The position numbers and the translations under genes were made by a program. Below the pieces are notes generated by a model. That model did not search any database. It was not told where the DNA came from and saw nothing but the letters and a program-made list of their open reading frames with translations. Positions 9,148 to 17,305 of a stretch of 39,202 bases of DNA are shown here, piece by piece. Within the stretch, counting starts at the first letter, position 1. Each line of letters begins with the position of its first letter. Source of the stretch: Coriobacteriia bacterium. GTDB taxonomy: Bacteria > Actinomycetota > Coriobacteriia > Coriobacteriales > UMGS124. Location: positions 1-39,202 of the forward strand of contig JAGZEG010000022.1 of assembly GCA_018368455.1 (NCBI GenBank), in the 5' to 3' direction.

Positions 9148-9275
9148 CAACCACACGGCAGCAACCGATAGAGACCATGTAAGACACAGGAAAGTCTCGC
9201 GAACGTGAGCGAGCCGCCGAGGCATATCGTGCCGCGCTCGAGGCGGCAACCCGACCCGCAGAGCTGGACGAGCGC
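9144..9275 (+). pseudogene. detached N-terminal coding segment of module-1 membrane protein (in-frame TAA)
   Basis: An ATG at 9144 overlaps the sigma stop codon exactly as in modules 2 and 3, but the frame meets TAA at 9180-9182 after 12 codons. Beyond the stop the same frame continues without interruption into the downstream gene. It encodes residues (AAEAYRAALEAATRPAELDE) that match the cytoplasmic segment of the other two copies (RLYRKASERPHKPANLDARV in module 2). This is what a nonsense mutation in a once-continuous gene looks like. Sequencing error is the main alternative. Confidence 0.75.
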
Positions 9276-10598
9276 GTGCTTACGTCGCTGCGTACCGAGC
9301 GTGCCGGTGCTGCCGATAAAGGAACCATGCGCCGCACCATGACTCGGCGGGGCTTCGTGGCACTGGGTGCAAGTACGGCTGTCGTTGCCGGTCTTGGCGT
9401 CCTCGGCATCAGCCTGTCGCCGACCGGCAAGCGCATCGATACCGGCCCGAATGAGACGCCCATCGCCCCTGAAAGTTCCCTTCCCAGCACCGATTCCGGC
9501 ATCGAATCAGACAACGGAGCCCTGCCGTTCGGCCTTGCCGTCGCCAACGCCGCCGAGGCTGGGACGGGCGCGAAGACGTTCGCCCTCGCGCCCACTTCGC
9601 GCGGCGTCATGGTGGCCGTCACCGCACGCGGATCGGTTTGCCTCGCCTTAAACTACGACGTGGTTGGCGAGGAACTTGAGCGCGTGGAATACTCCCTCGA
9701 AAACGTCCCGACTATCACGGCGTACTACGACGTCGGCGGCTACGTCGAGCAGCCCATTGCCCAGTTCGAGGAGTGTATGCTGTCGTGGACGCGCTGGGAC
9801 ATCAACGGCGGCTTCTCCGAGATGCAGTCGTTTCTGCCTACCCGCTACGTGCGTGAGCGCAGCGCTGAGCTCGATGCGATCCTTCGCGCCTCCCAAGAGC
9901 AGTCCGAAGGGGGCACGACAGAGTTCTCGCTGGATGGCAAGGAAGCAGCCAACGCACATGCAAGCTCTGACGATGCCACCTATCAGGTACTTCGCATCCA
10001 CCAGACCGATGACTTCTGGGAGAGCGACCCCGTGCTCGCTGCGTATCAGGCCTACGGGGACCAGCGCATCAGAGATCTTGAGCGCGCCAACGAGGAACAC
10101 GCGGCCGGCGACGCGTCCTTCCGCATATCTCCGCAGCCCAGCGAAGAGCTGACGCAGGCACAGTTCGCATTCTGGCAGGCTTTCAGCGAGGTCTATTCCG
10201 ACAGGGGCGCGTTCGTTGCGTGGATGAAGCCCCTCTATGTCACGGCGCTTAGGCTCGCCGCCCAAACGCTCGATGACATCACGCTGGCAGTTCACGGCAC
10301 CTTCGTCGACGGGAGCACGGCAACGCGGCGCTATCGCCTCGGTCTCGTGGACAAATACGAGCAGGTCGCCCAGAACCGATTCGACGCGCTGCTCGAGGCG
10401 TGTGGCCTGACCATGGATGAGGACGGGGCATACTACGCCAACGGCAGTCGCTACGGCATCGATGAGGACCAGCTTCCCTTCTTTAACTTCGTGGCGGGGC
10501 TGCCGCCCGATGACACCGATGACCCGCGCCTGCAGGCACCGCTGTTCACGATCACGGACGTCACCACCAACGAGCGAAGCTCAGCTCGACATGGCTAA
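9276..10598 (+). CDS. membrane-anchored sigma-partner protein, module copy 1, N-terminally truncated
   Basis: The 440 residues from a GTG at 9276 are the open remainder of a gene whose ancestral start was at 9144. TRRGFVALGAS leads into one hydrophobic segment (residues 26-48), followed by a roughly 390-residue outer domain. Motifs shared with the other two copies are PFGLAVANAAE, DDFWESDPVLAAY, ATRRYRLGLVD and a tail reading DPRLQAPLFTITDVT. The true start is uncertain: GTG 9276 has little upstream signal. ATG 9327, three bases after AAAGGA, would place the RR motif at the very N-terminus like a Tat signal. Either way most of the cytoplasmic region is missing, so it may no longer bind its sigma factor. 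The outer domain is not one I recognise. Confidence 0.7.
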   Translation: MLTSLRTERAGAADKGTMRRTMTRRGFVALGASTAVVAGLGVLGISLSPTGKRIDTGPNETPIAPESSLPSTDSGIESDNGALPFGLAVANAAEAGTGAKTFALAPTSRGVMVAVTARGSVCLALNYDVVGEELERVEYSLENVPTITAYYDVGGYVEQPIAQFEECMLSWTRWDINGGFSEMQSFLPTRYVRERSAELDAILRASQEQSEGGTTEFSLDGKEAANAHASSDDATYQVLRIHQTDDFWESDPVLAAYQAYGDQRIRDLERANEEHAAGDASFRISPQPSEELTQAQFAFWQAFSEVYSDRGAFVAWMKPLYVTALRLAAQTLDDITLAVHGTFVDGSTATRRYRLGLVDKYEQVAQNRFDALLEACGLTMDEDGAYYANGSRYGIDEDQLPFFNFVAGLPPDDTDDPRLQAPLFTITDVTTNERSSARHG

Positions 10599-10774
10599 AC
10601 ACCGCCCCAGCAAGCACTTCACCTGGTGCGCAGATCATTGCGTACGGCAAGATTTCCCCAACCGGTTTTGGGACGTTTTGGGCCGCCATCGTATGTATAG
10701 GGTAGACGGGGACAGCGTAGCGCATCCGGGCTCGGGCGCCCTAGCCCCGCTCGATCCCGAGGAGGAGGCGGCTC

Positions 10775-11299
10775 ATGGGACGTCCGCGCGCCAAAACGCT
10801 CGTACGCAGCCGAGAGTCGGTCGAGCATGCCCTAAACGATTGGAGCGACGCGGTGTGGAAGCTCGCCTTGGTACGCACCGGGTCGCGCGCCGACGCCGAC
10901 GACGTCTACCAGGACGTTTTTCTGCGCTTGGCCTGCGACGGCACCGAGTTTGCTGATGAAGGACACCTCAAAGCCTGGCTGCTGCGCGTCACGATCAACC
11001 GGTGCCGCGAGCTTAGCCGCATGGCATGGCGCCGTCGCAACGTTTCGCTGGACGCATTGACGGTCGAACCGTCCGATCCACAGGCCGATGGAGAGTTTGA
11101 CGCCGCCGAGATAGCGGAGCTCTGGCAGGCCGTCGGACGGCTTAAAGCGAAATATCGCGAGGTCATCCACCTCAGGTATCGCGAAGAGCTCAGCTGCGAG
11201 CAGATAGCGCACGTCCTTGGAACGAACGTCTCCACCGTGCGCACACGCCTCCAGCGAGCCCACAAGCAACTCGAAGCAATGTTGGGAGGCCAGCGATGA
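10775..11299 (+). CDS. ECF-type RNA polymerase sigma factor, module copy 2
   Basis: This 174-residue ECF sigma factor carries region 2 (DADDVYQDVFLRLACDGTEF, HLKAWLLRVTINRCREL) and region 4 (KAKYREVIHLRYREELSCEQ, then STVRTRLQRAHKQL). The ATG has GGAGGAGG upstream and is clearly the start. The stop overlaps the next gene by four bases (ATGA, 11296-11299), implying translational coupling to the membrane protein. The 176-base gap before it (10599-10774) presumably holds its own promoter, with TATGTATAGG near 10691 as a possible -10 region, so each module may be its own transcription unit. Confidence 0.95.
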   Translation: MGRPRAKTLVRSRESVEHALNDWSDAVWKLALVRTGSRADADDVYQDVFLRLACDGTEFADEGHLKAWLLRVTINRCRELSRMAWRRRNVSLDALTVEPSDPQADGEFDAAEIAELWQAVGRLKAKYREVIHLRYREELSCEQIAHVLGTNVSTVRTRLQRAHKQLEAMLGGQR

Positions 11300-12873
11300 C
11301 GATTGCGCACGACAAGGACAGTCAGCGTTTCGCCCATCCAGAAGGGCACCCGGCAGACGGAGAGAAAGCCCTGCCGGCGACGGAACACGATTTCGACAGT
11401 CCCCGCATCGGGAGGCTCTACCGCAAGGCAAGCGAGCGGCCCCACAAGCCAGCGAATCTCGACGCGCGCGTCATGAGGGCAGTCGACGCGCTCCCACAGG
11501 CAGCGCACACCGACGCGTACGCGCACGATCGGGTGGGATCGCCGCGCAGCCTCACCAGGCGAGCCTTCGTGTTGACGGGGGCCGGAGCGGCCGTCGTGGC
11601 AGGCATTGGGCTACTTGGCATTGGCGTGCCCCTCGTGCGCGACGGCGGCCCTCAAATGCCCGGCAGCCCCTCCGGCGCCGGCGCCTCAAGCGCAGAGGAA
11701 AATGCAGTTGACATGCCAGACAGCATCCCGTTTGGCCTCGCCGTTGCCAATGCCGCAGAGGTCGAGACGGGCACGAAAACGTTTGACCTCGCGCCGAGCG
11801 AGAAGGGCCTCGTCCCCGTGAGCTCGACCAGCCCCAGCACGTTCGCGCTCGTCATGAACCCCAGCGTCACAGGCCAGGATGTCCGACGCGTCACGTACTC
11901 CACCGATGGTAGCCCGCAAGCAAAGTGGCAGTTCGGAGACGACATCTATTACACACCCGCCGTGCGCTTCGCGCTGGTCGCCGCCAACGCCGAGGCGCCC
12001 GGCAACACGGCACCTGGCCTGGGGGGTCCTCGCAACCCGAGCATGTCGTGGTTCGACTGGCTCCCCAACCAGGAGCCCATCACCGCAGAGAGCGTCGGCA
12101 GCCAGAAGCTCGCCGACCTCCTTCTCGAAACGGAGGCCCAAGGCTACGACGTGCAATACCCCACGCTCAGTCTCTCCTACGACGTGGACGAGGAGGGCAC
12201 CATCGACTGGCCGGGTGCCTTCGACCCTTGTGTTGCGCTCGTCGTCACCATGTTCGACGGCACCACGACCTGGGACGACGAGGTACTACGAGCCTACGAG
12301 ACATTCCAACTCACGTTGCAAAAGCACAGCGAGGCCGCCGCAAACGGAGACGCCCAAGCAAAAGCCGGCGCGCAGGAGGCCATCGACAACGCGCAGCTTG
12401 ATCTCATGGGGCTTATCTTTGCCGTCTGCGAGGATGCCGACACGTACCTGGCGTGGCTGCGCAGCTGCTATGTGAAAGTCCTTTCGAAGGCCGCAGACAT
12501 CATCGGGCGCACCACGCTCGTCGTGAACGCCGAACTTGAAAACGGCAACACGGCCGAGCGACGGTATCGCATCTGGACGGTCGAGGACTTCGAGGAGCGC
12601 GTCATCGATCGGCTCGACGGTCTGCTCGAGCTGGGCAACGTCGACGTGAGCGACGAGCTCGCCTACATGCAGTCCCTGACCAAAGCGGCCCTCATGTCAA
12701 ACTTCCCCCTGTTCGGTCTCGTCGAGGGCGTGCCGATCGACGACAGGGGCGACCCGCGCCTGCAGGCGCCGCTGTTCACGATCACGGACGTCACGGACGA
12801 CACGAACATCCTTGTAGCAGACCGGCAGCTCGACGGCATTTCCGCGCGTGCCCCGAAGGAGCACGAGCGCTAG
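11296..12873 (+). CDS. membrane-anchored sigma-partner protein, module copy 2 (intact)
   Basis: This 525-residue protein has about 86 hydrophilic N-terminal residues, then TRRAFVLTGAG at 87-97 opening one hydrophobic segment (90-114), then a roughly 410-residue outer domain. The topology and the coupling to the sigma gene suggest an anti-sigma or sensor protein whose N-terminus holds the sigma factor. No zinc-binding HxxxCxxC motif is present, so it is not a classical ZAS anti-sigma. Shared outer-domain motifs are PFGLAVANAAE, GTKTFDLAPS, TAERRYRIWTVEDFEERV and DPRLQAPLFTITDVT. The outer domain matches no family I know; ligand and signal are unknown. It serves as the reference for the full-length form of the family. 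Confidence 0.8.
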   Translation: MTIAHDKDSQRFAHPEGHPADGEKALPATEHDFDSPRIGRLYRKASERPHKPANLDARVMRAVDALPQAAHTDAYAHDRVGSPRSLTRRAFVLTGAGAAVVAGIGLLGIGVPLVRDGGPQMPGSPSGAGASSAEENAVDMPDSIPFGLAVANAAEVETGTKTFDLAPSEKGLVPVSSTSPSTFALVMNPSVTGQDVRRVTYSTDGSPQAKWQFGDDIYYTPAVRFALVAANAEAPGNTAPGLGGPRNPSMSWFDWLPNQEPITAESVGSQKLADLLLETEAQGYDVQYPTLSLSYDVDEEGTIDWPGAFDPCVALVVTMFDGTTTWDDEVLRAYETFQLTLQKHSEAAANGDAQAKAGAQEAIDNAQLDLMGLIFAVCEDADTYLAWLRSCYVKVLSKAADIIGRTTLVVNAELENGNTAERRYRIWTVEDFEERVIDRLDGLLELGNVDVSDELAYMQSLTKAALMSNFPLFGLVEGVPIDDRGDPRLQAPLFTITDVTDDTNILVADRQLDGISARAPKEHER

Positions 12874-12984
12874 TTGCCCAAGATGAGGTGAGACGCCCAT
12901 CGCGCTCACGCATGTTAAGGACAGTTCGGCCGAGCACGCACGACCCGCGCGGGGTCCCATCCACGCACTCGAGGAGGTGGGCAG

Positions 12985-13548
12985 ATGGCACGCAACAGCC
13001 GGCGGTTCGCCACGGGCAGGCGCGACGACGCGTTTTTACTTGAGGCGATGCGGCTGTGGGGTCCGAGCGTCTATCGGCTCGCCGCCGTGCGTACCGGCTC
13101 GCACGCCGACGCCGACGACGTCTACCAGGACGTCTTTCTACGCCTGGCCTGCGACGACACCGCGTTCGCCGACGATGAGCACCTCAAGGCGTGGCTGCTG
13201 CGCGTCACGATCAACCGCTGTCGTGAGCTAGGGCGGTTCGCCTGGAAACGCAGAACCACCCCGATGGATGCCCTGCTCGTCGAGCCCATCGACCCCGGTC
13301 TCACGCCGGAGGAAACACTGATCGCTGCCGAGGAAAACGCTCGCGTAGCTCGGGACGCCGCACGTCTGTGGCGAGCGCTCGCCCGGCTCAAACCCGCGTA
13401 TCGCGAGGTCATCCATCTCGCTTACTACGAGAACCTCACCAGCGAGCAAATCGCTGGCATCGTCGGCAGCGCGCCCTCGACCGTGCGCACCCGACTGCAG
13501 CGCGCCCGGGCAAAGCTCCGGACTCTGCTGGAAGGAGCATCGCGATGA
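12985..13548 (+). CDS. ECF-type RNA polymerase sigma factor, module copy 3
   Basis: This 187-residue ECF sigma factor carries region 2 DADDVYQDVFLRLACDDTAF and HLKAWLLRVTINRCREL, and region 4 KPAYREVIHLAYYENLTSEQ followed by STVRTRLQRARAKL. It is slightly longer than its paralogs because of a linker insertion (TPEETLIAAEENARVARDAA). The ATG follows GAGGAGG. Its stop overlaps the next gene through ATGA at 13545-13548. The 111-base gap upstream is short but could hold a promoter. Confidence 0.95.
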   Translation: MARNSRRFATGRRDDAFLLEAMRLWGPSVYRLAAVRTGSHADADDVYQDVFLRLACDDTAFADDEHLKAWLLRVTINRCRELGRFAWKRRTTPMDALLVEPIDPGLTPEETLIAAEENARVARDAARLWRALARLKPAYREVIHLAYYENLTSEQIAGIVGSAPSTVRTRLQRARAKLRTLLEGASR

Positions 13549-15116
13549 CAGCACACGTGAACGTACGCGACACAGAGCAAGACCGAGAGCTCTACAGGGA
13601 AACTCTGGATCACACGACACCCGCAAGCGATCTTGGGAAGCTGAACCGGCAGGCCCTCGGCCGCATTCAGACAGCAACGAACAGCGCAGCGGCCAGCGTC
13701 GCAACAACCCGCCACGCGCTTCTAAGCCGGCGGCGCCTCGTAGCGCTTGGTGCCGGAGCAGCTGTCGTCGCTGGGGTTGGGCTGCTCGGCGTCGGGCTAC
13801 CAATGCTCGGCAGGCATGAGAGTACGGGTGGCGCCGACAACGGCCCGACAGCTCCCGCGTGGTCCGATCCTCTCGCCACGGCAGGTATCCCGCCGTTCGG
13901 CCTGGCAGTCGCCTACGCCAGCGAAAACCAGGGCGCCCCGAACGACCTCGGGACAGCGTTCGAGCTCTCCGCTACCGACGTTGGCCTCATCCCTATGATC
14001 TCGCAGAACACACGTGAGATGCAGCTGCGATTGAACCTTGCCATCGTAGGACAGAACGTCCGCACGGTCACATACCACATCGACGACCGGCCCATACTCC
14101 CGCCTGCCTTCGACGATCCTTGGGCCGCCCAGCCCTTGCCGGCACCGGCCATCAGCTTCCAGGAGCACGCGCGCCTGGCAGACGCAGACGCCGTAGGCGG
14201 GCGGTACTTCGGCGGGTTCACATCGTACTCGCCCGTCTTCAAAGATCGGCAGGACAGCGGGGGCATCGATCGGGCCCCGAAGACCGACGCGTTTGTCGCC
14301 AGTGCCAGCGATGTAGTGTGGGTTGATCAAAAGACGCGGCGCGCCCGCTCGAGCGGTGAAGCAGACAGCGTGGGCGACGCCGTGACCGGCAGTGGCACGT
14401 ACCAGCTCATAATCGCCGAAACCCCGGCCTGGTTCTGGGAAAGCGACCCCGTTTTGACCCTCTTCCGAGACTATGAGAATCTGCTCAGCCATGTCTCGCT
14501 CGCACAGACCAAGCGCGCCTACCCCGATATCGCCGCCTATTCCGCCCTCGAAGACATGAGCGACAGCGAGCTTGAGGCAAAGCGCGCCGAACTGGAAGGA
14601 CTGATCGACAAGCTCAGGGGCGTCCTTGACAAGCTGTTCCGCAACGCGCAGGACACGCGCGACTGGATGCGCTCGTGCTACGTCGCCAACCTGCGCGCCG
14701 TCGCCGAGCTCCTCTCCGACTCGACGATCAGGGTGGTCGCGCAGTTCGAGGACGGTGCCACCAGCGAGCGCGCCTATCGCATCGACCCCATCGACAACTT
14801 CGACGACGTTGCCGGCGCGCGCTTCGACGGGCTCTATGAGCTGGCTGACCCCGCGTTTGTGCCGTTTGAGGAGATGGAGGAGTCCATGCAGTCCTCCCGA
14901 CGCGACATGCAGCGGAAGCAGGAGGAACATACCGGGCTGCGCGACCCATTCGGCGAGTGGCTCGTAAGGCGCAGCACCTCGAGTAGCAACATCAGCGCGA
15001 GTGAGTTCCCCTACTGCGGGACGATTGCGGGCGAGCCTGACCCGGCAGTCGACGACCGTCGCCTGCGCGCCGCGCTGTTCACGATCACGGACGTCACGGA
15101 GACCGCTGAAGCATAG
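13545..15116 (+). CDS. membrane-anchored sigma-partner protein, module copy 3
   Basis: This 523-residue protein has about 60 hydrophilic residues, SRRRLVALGAG at 61-71 opening one hydrophobic segment (64-87), then a roughly 435-residue outer domain. The start at 13545 was chosen because it gives the same ATGA overlap as module 2 and aligns with its N-terminus (ELYRETLDHTTPASDL). The open frame itself extends further upstream, to 13368, inside the sigma gene. Shared motifs are IPPFGLAVAYASE, WFWESDPVLTLF, DWMRSCYVANLRAVAELL, TSERAYRIDPIDNFDDV and RRLRAALFTITDVT. It is the most divergent copy, with an insertion in the middle of the outer domain (SSGEADSVGDA region). Anti-sigma or sensor function is inferred from context only. 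Confidence 0.8.
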   Translation: MTAHVNVRDTEQDRELYRETLDHTTPASDLGKLNRQALGRIQTATNSAAASVATTRHALLSRRRLVALGAGAAVVAGVGLLGVGLPMLGRHESTGGADNGPTAPAWSDPLATAGIPPFGLAVAYASENQGAPNDLGTAFELSATDVGLIPMISQNTREMQLRLNLAIVGQNVRTVTYHIDDRPILPPAFDDPWAAQPLPAPAISFQEHARLADADAVGGRYFGGFTSYSPVFKDRQDSGGIDRAPKTDAFVASASDVVWVDQKTRRARSSGEADSVGDAVTGSGTYQLIIAETPAWFWESDPVLTLFRDYENLLSHVSLAQTKRAYPDIAAYSALEDMSDSELEAKRAELEGLIDKLRGVLDKLFRNAQDTRDWMRSCYVANLRAVAELLSDSTIRVVAQFEDGATSERAYRIDPIDNFDDVAGARFDGLYELADPAFVPFEEMEESMQSSRRDMQRKQEEHTGLRDPFGEWLVRRSTSSSNISASEFPYCGTIAGEPDPAVDDRRLRAALFTITDVTETAEA

Positions 15117-15241
15117 GCCATCCGCAACACACCGGGTTTCAGTCCGCATACTCCGCGCTCGTCCCGCCCCCAGCAGCACTCCGCGGGTATATGATGCTGT
15201 GCATTGACGCTCGCGCGGCACGTACCTGGCACGCGGCAGCA

Positions 15242-15264
15242 GCGAACCCCCGAGGAGGGGTCGC
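15242..15264 (+). other. leader hairpin upstream of moaA
   Basis: GCGAACCCC and GGGGTCGC form a stem of eight pairs with one bulged A, about 70 bases before the moaA start. A known molybdenum-cofactor riboswitch fold was looked for in 15117-15336 and not recognised. TATATGAT at 15187-15194 could be a -10 element. The stem might be a regulatory leader or incidental to the GC content. Confidence 0.25.
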
Positions 15265-15336
15265 CCAGTCTGTCCGTGTCATCTCATGCCGTGCGAGTCG
15301 TCGGGGGAAACTAAAGGAGACAAGGAAGAGGAATCC

Positions 15337-16512
15337 ATGAGCACCAGCACGCCCACCGAAACCGGTGTCGCCGGCGAGCCCATCGTCAGCGCAGGCCCAC
15401 AGGCCGGCACTGACGGACAGCCGGGCGCAGGCCGCAATGCTGCCGTCGCGTCCCGAGGCATCGACGACTTCGGCCGCCGCATCGACTACCTGCGCATCGC
15501 CATCACGGACCGGTGCAACTACCGCTGCGTCTACTGCATGCCCGAAGGTGGCGTCAACCTGATGAGCCACGAGCGCATGCTCTCCTACGAGGAGATCGTG
15601 CGCTTTGTACGCGTGGCGACGGAGTTCGGCATCAAACACCTGCGCCTCACCGGCGGCGAACCACTCGCTCGCAAGGGATGCGTCGAGCTTGCAGCCATGC
15701 TCTCGGCGCTGCCCGGCATCGAGGACATTGCCATCACAACGAACGGCCCACTGCTGCCCAAGCTCGCCAAGCCGCTCGTCGAGGCCGGCGTGTCGCGCGT
15801 CAACATCTCGCTCGACTCGCTCGACGCCGAGACGTTCCATGCCGTGACGCGCGTCGGCCACCTTTCCGATGCGCTCGCCGGCATCGACGCCGCGCTCGAG
15901 GCCGGCTTCAAGACTGTTAAGATCAACTGCGTCGCCGTGCGCTCGCTCAAGCAGGACATACTCGGCATGGCGAAGCTCTCCGTCGACCGTCCGCTGCACG
16001 TGCGCTTCATCGAGTACATGCCTATCGGCAGCGACGACATGAACCTGCTGACGCAGGGCGGCTCTGAGGCACTTGGTCATGACCGCGAGAGCCCACGCAT
16101 CAGTGTGGCCGACTGGAGCGCGCACGACACGATACCCTCTGACGAGCTGCGCGACATGATCTCCGAGCTCGGCGTCGCCGACGGCGTCGGACCGCTACTG
16201 CCCGCCTCCAAGGATCGCCCCACCGGCTACGGCCCGGCAGACTACTGGAAGTTCGCCGGGTCCCAGGGCACGGTCGGCTTCATCTCGGCAATGAGCAACC
16301 ACTTCTGCAAGACGTGCAACCGTCTGCGCCTGACAGCTGACGGCTGCATCCGTCCCTGCCTGTTCAGCGACGCCGAGGTCCACGTCCGCGACGCCCTGCG
16401 CGCCGGCGACGACGAGGCCGTGCGCGCCGCCTTCCGTGAGGCGCTGCGCATCAAGCCCGACGCCCACCACACAGAGGGCACCGAGCGCTACATGTCCCAG
16501 ATCGGAGGCTGA
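15337..16512 (+). CDS. moaA: GTP 3',8-cyclase MoaA
   Basis: MoaA is the radical-SAM enzyme that, followed by MoaC, converts GTP to cyclic pyranopterin monophosphate, the first step of molybdopterin synthesis. The N-terminal cluster motif is Cys60-x3-Cys64-x2-Cys67 (CNYRCVYC). LRLTGGEP follows, and the C-terminal cluster is Cys324-x2-Cys327-x13-Cys341 (CKTCNRLRLT). The protein ends in the conserved Gly-Gly (SQIGG). The start at 15337 has AAAGGAGA and GGAAGAGGA upstream; a frame from 15286 is longer but poorly supported. At 391 residues it carries about 40 extra low-complexity N-terminal residues. moaC follows seven bases downstream. Confidence 0.97.
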   Translation: MSTSTPTETGVAGEPIVSAGPQAGTDGQPGAGRNAAVASRGIDDFGRRIDYLRIAITDRCNYRCVYCMPEGGVNLMSHERMLSYEEIVRFVRVATEFGIKHLRLTGGEPLARKGCVELAAMLSALPGIEDIAITTNGPLLPKLAKPLVEAGVSRVNISLDSLDAETFHAVTRVGHLSDALAGIDAALEAGFKTVKINCVAVRSLKQDILGMAKLSVDRPLHVRFIEYMPIGSDDMNLLTQGGSEALGHDRESPRISVADWSAHDTIPSDELRDMISELGVADGVGPLLPASKDRPTGYGPADYWKFAGSQGTVGFISAMSNHFCKTCNRLRLTADGCIRPCLFSDAEVHVRDALRAGDDEAVRAAFREALRIKPDAHHTEGTERYMSQIGG

Positions 16513-16518
16513 TACCCC

Positions 16519-17142
16519 ATGACAACCATTGAAAGCACGCCGAACCCCGAGGCCATCCCCCAGCTGGCACCCAACCTCGAGCCGCGCGACGCCTATCGCG
16601 ACACGCTGACCCACGTCGACGAGAAGGGCGACGTGCGCATGGTCGACGTGTCCGACAAGGCCGTGACGAAGCGCGTCGCCGTGGCAGAGGGGTCCATCCT
16701 CATGCATCCCGAGACGCAGGCCATGGTGCTGGAAGATCGCGCCAAGAAGGGCGACGTCCTCGCCTGTGCCCGCGTGGCCGGCGTCATGGCCGCCAAGCGC
16801 ACGAGCGACCTCATCCCGATGTGTCACCCGCTGCCCATCACGAAGGCCAAGGTGGAGATCGAGCCCATCCCTGCCCGCAACGATGCCGAACACGCCGTCG
16901 AGAACGGCTGGGCCCCGGCGCGCGCCGACGGGCTCGTCGGCTTCCACGTGACGACGACAACCGGCGTGACTGGCGTGACGGGCATCGAGATGGAGGCGCT
17001 CACGGCGGCGAGCGTGGCATGCCTTACGATCTACGACATGTGCAAGGCCGTCGACCGTGGCATGGAGATCGTCGACGTTCGTCTGCTGCACAAGGAAGGC
17101 GGTCGCTCCGGCGTCTGGGAGCGCACGCCCGGCCAGGTGTAG
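16519..17142 (+). CDS. moaC: cyclic pyranopterin monophosphate synthase MoaC
   Basis: This protein completes cyclic pyranopterin monophosphate formation after MoaA. It carries RMVDVSDKAVTKR, KKGDVLACARVAGVMAAKRT, LIPMCHPLPITKAKV, TGVTGIEMEALTAASVA, LTIYDMCKAVD and a C-terminal KEGGRSG, all diagnostic of MoaC. At 207 residues it has about 35 extra N-terminal residues compared with typical MoaC (near 160) and a small insertion (PARNDAEHAVENGWAPARAD). The ribosome binding site GGAGG overlaps the end of moaA, so the two are cotranscribed. A terminator follows at 17176. Confidence 0.97.
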   Translation: MTTIESTPNPEAIPQLAPNLEPRDAYRDTLTHVDEKGDVRMVDVSDKAVTKRVAVAEGSILMHPETQAMVLEDRAKKGDVLACARVAGVMAAKRTSDLIPMCHPLPITKAKVEIEPIPARNDAEHAVENGWAPARADGLVGFHVTTTTGVTGVTGIEMEALTAASVACLTIYDMCKAVDRGMEIVDVRLLHKEGGRSGVWERTPGQV

Positions 17143-17175
17143 ACCGAGCCGCCCACGATAAATCCACGCGCGATG

Positions 17176-17210
17176 ATGGCGTCCTGCCTCCCAGGTAGGG
17201 CGCCATTTTT
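17176..17210 (+). terminator. Rho-independent terminator after moaAC
   Basis: A 14-pair stem (17176-17189 with 17193-17206, two G-U pairs) closes a three-base CCC loop and is followed directly by TTTTT. It lies 34 bases after the moaC stop. Confidence 0.9.
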
Positions 17211-17305
17211 AGTGCGACTCATCATCTCGTTAATGAGACGCCACCGGTATTTCAACATGGCATTGCCGAGGCGTTCCTCGCGTCCCGACGCTACCATGGA
17301 TCCGC

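Noticed and set aside
11296..15116. Classical zinc-binding anti-sigma factors
   Set aside because: No HxxxCxxC motif is present in the N-termini, so the ZAS label would be unsupported. The neutral term sigma-partner protein was used instead.
15117..15336. Molybdenum-cofactor riboswitch before moaA
   Set aside because: The expected position was inspected, but I could not match the conserved core. Only one simple hairpin is evident.
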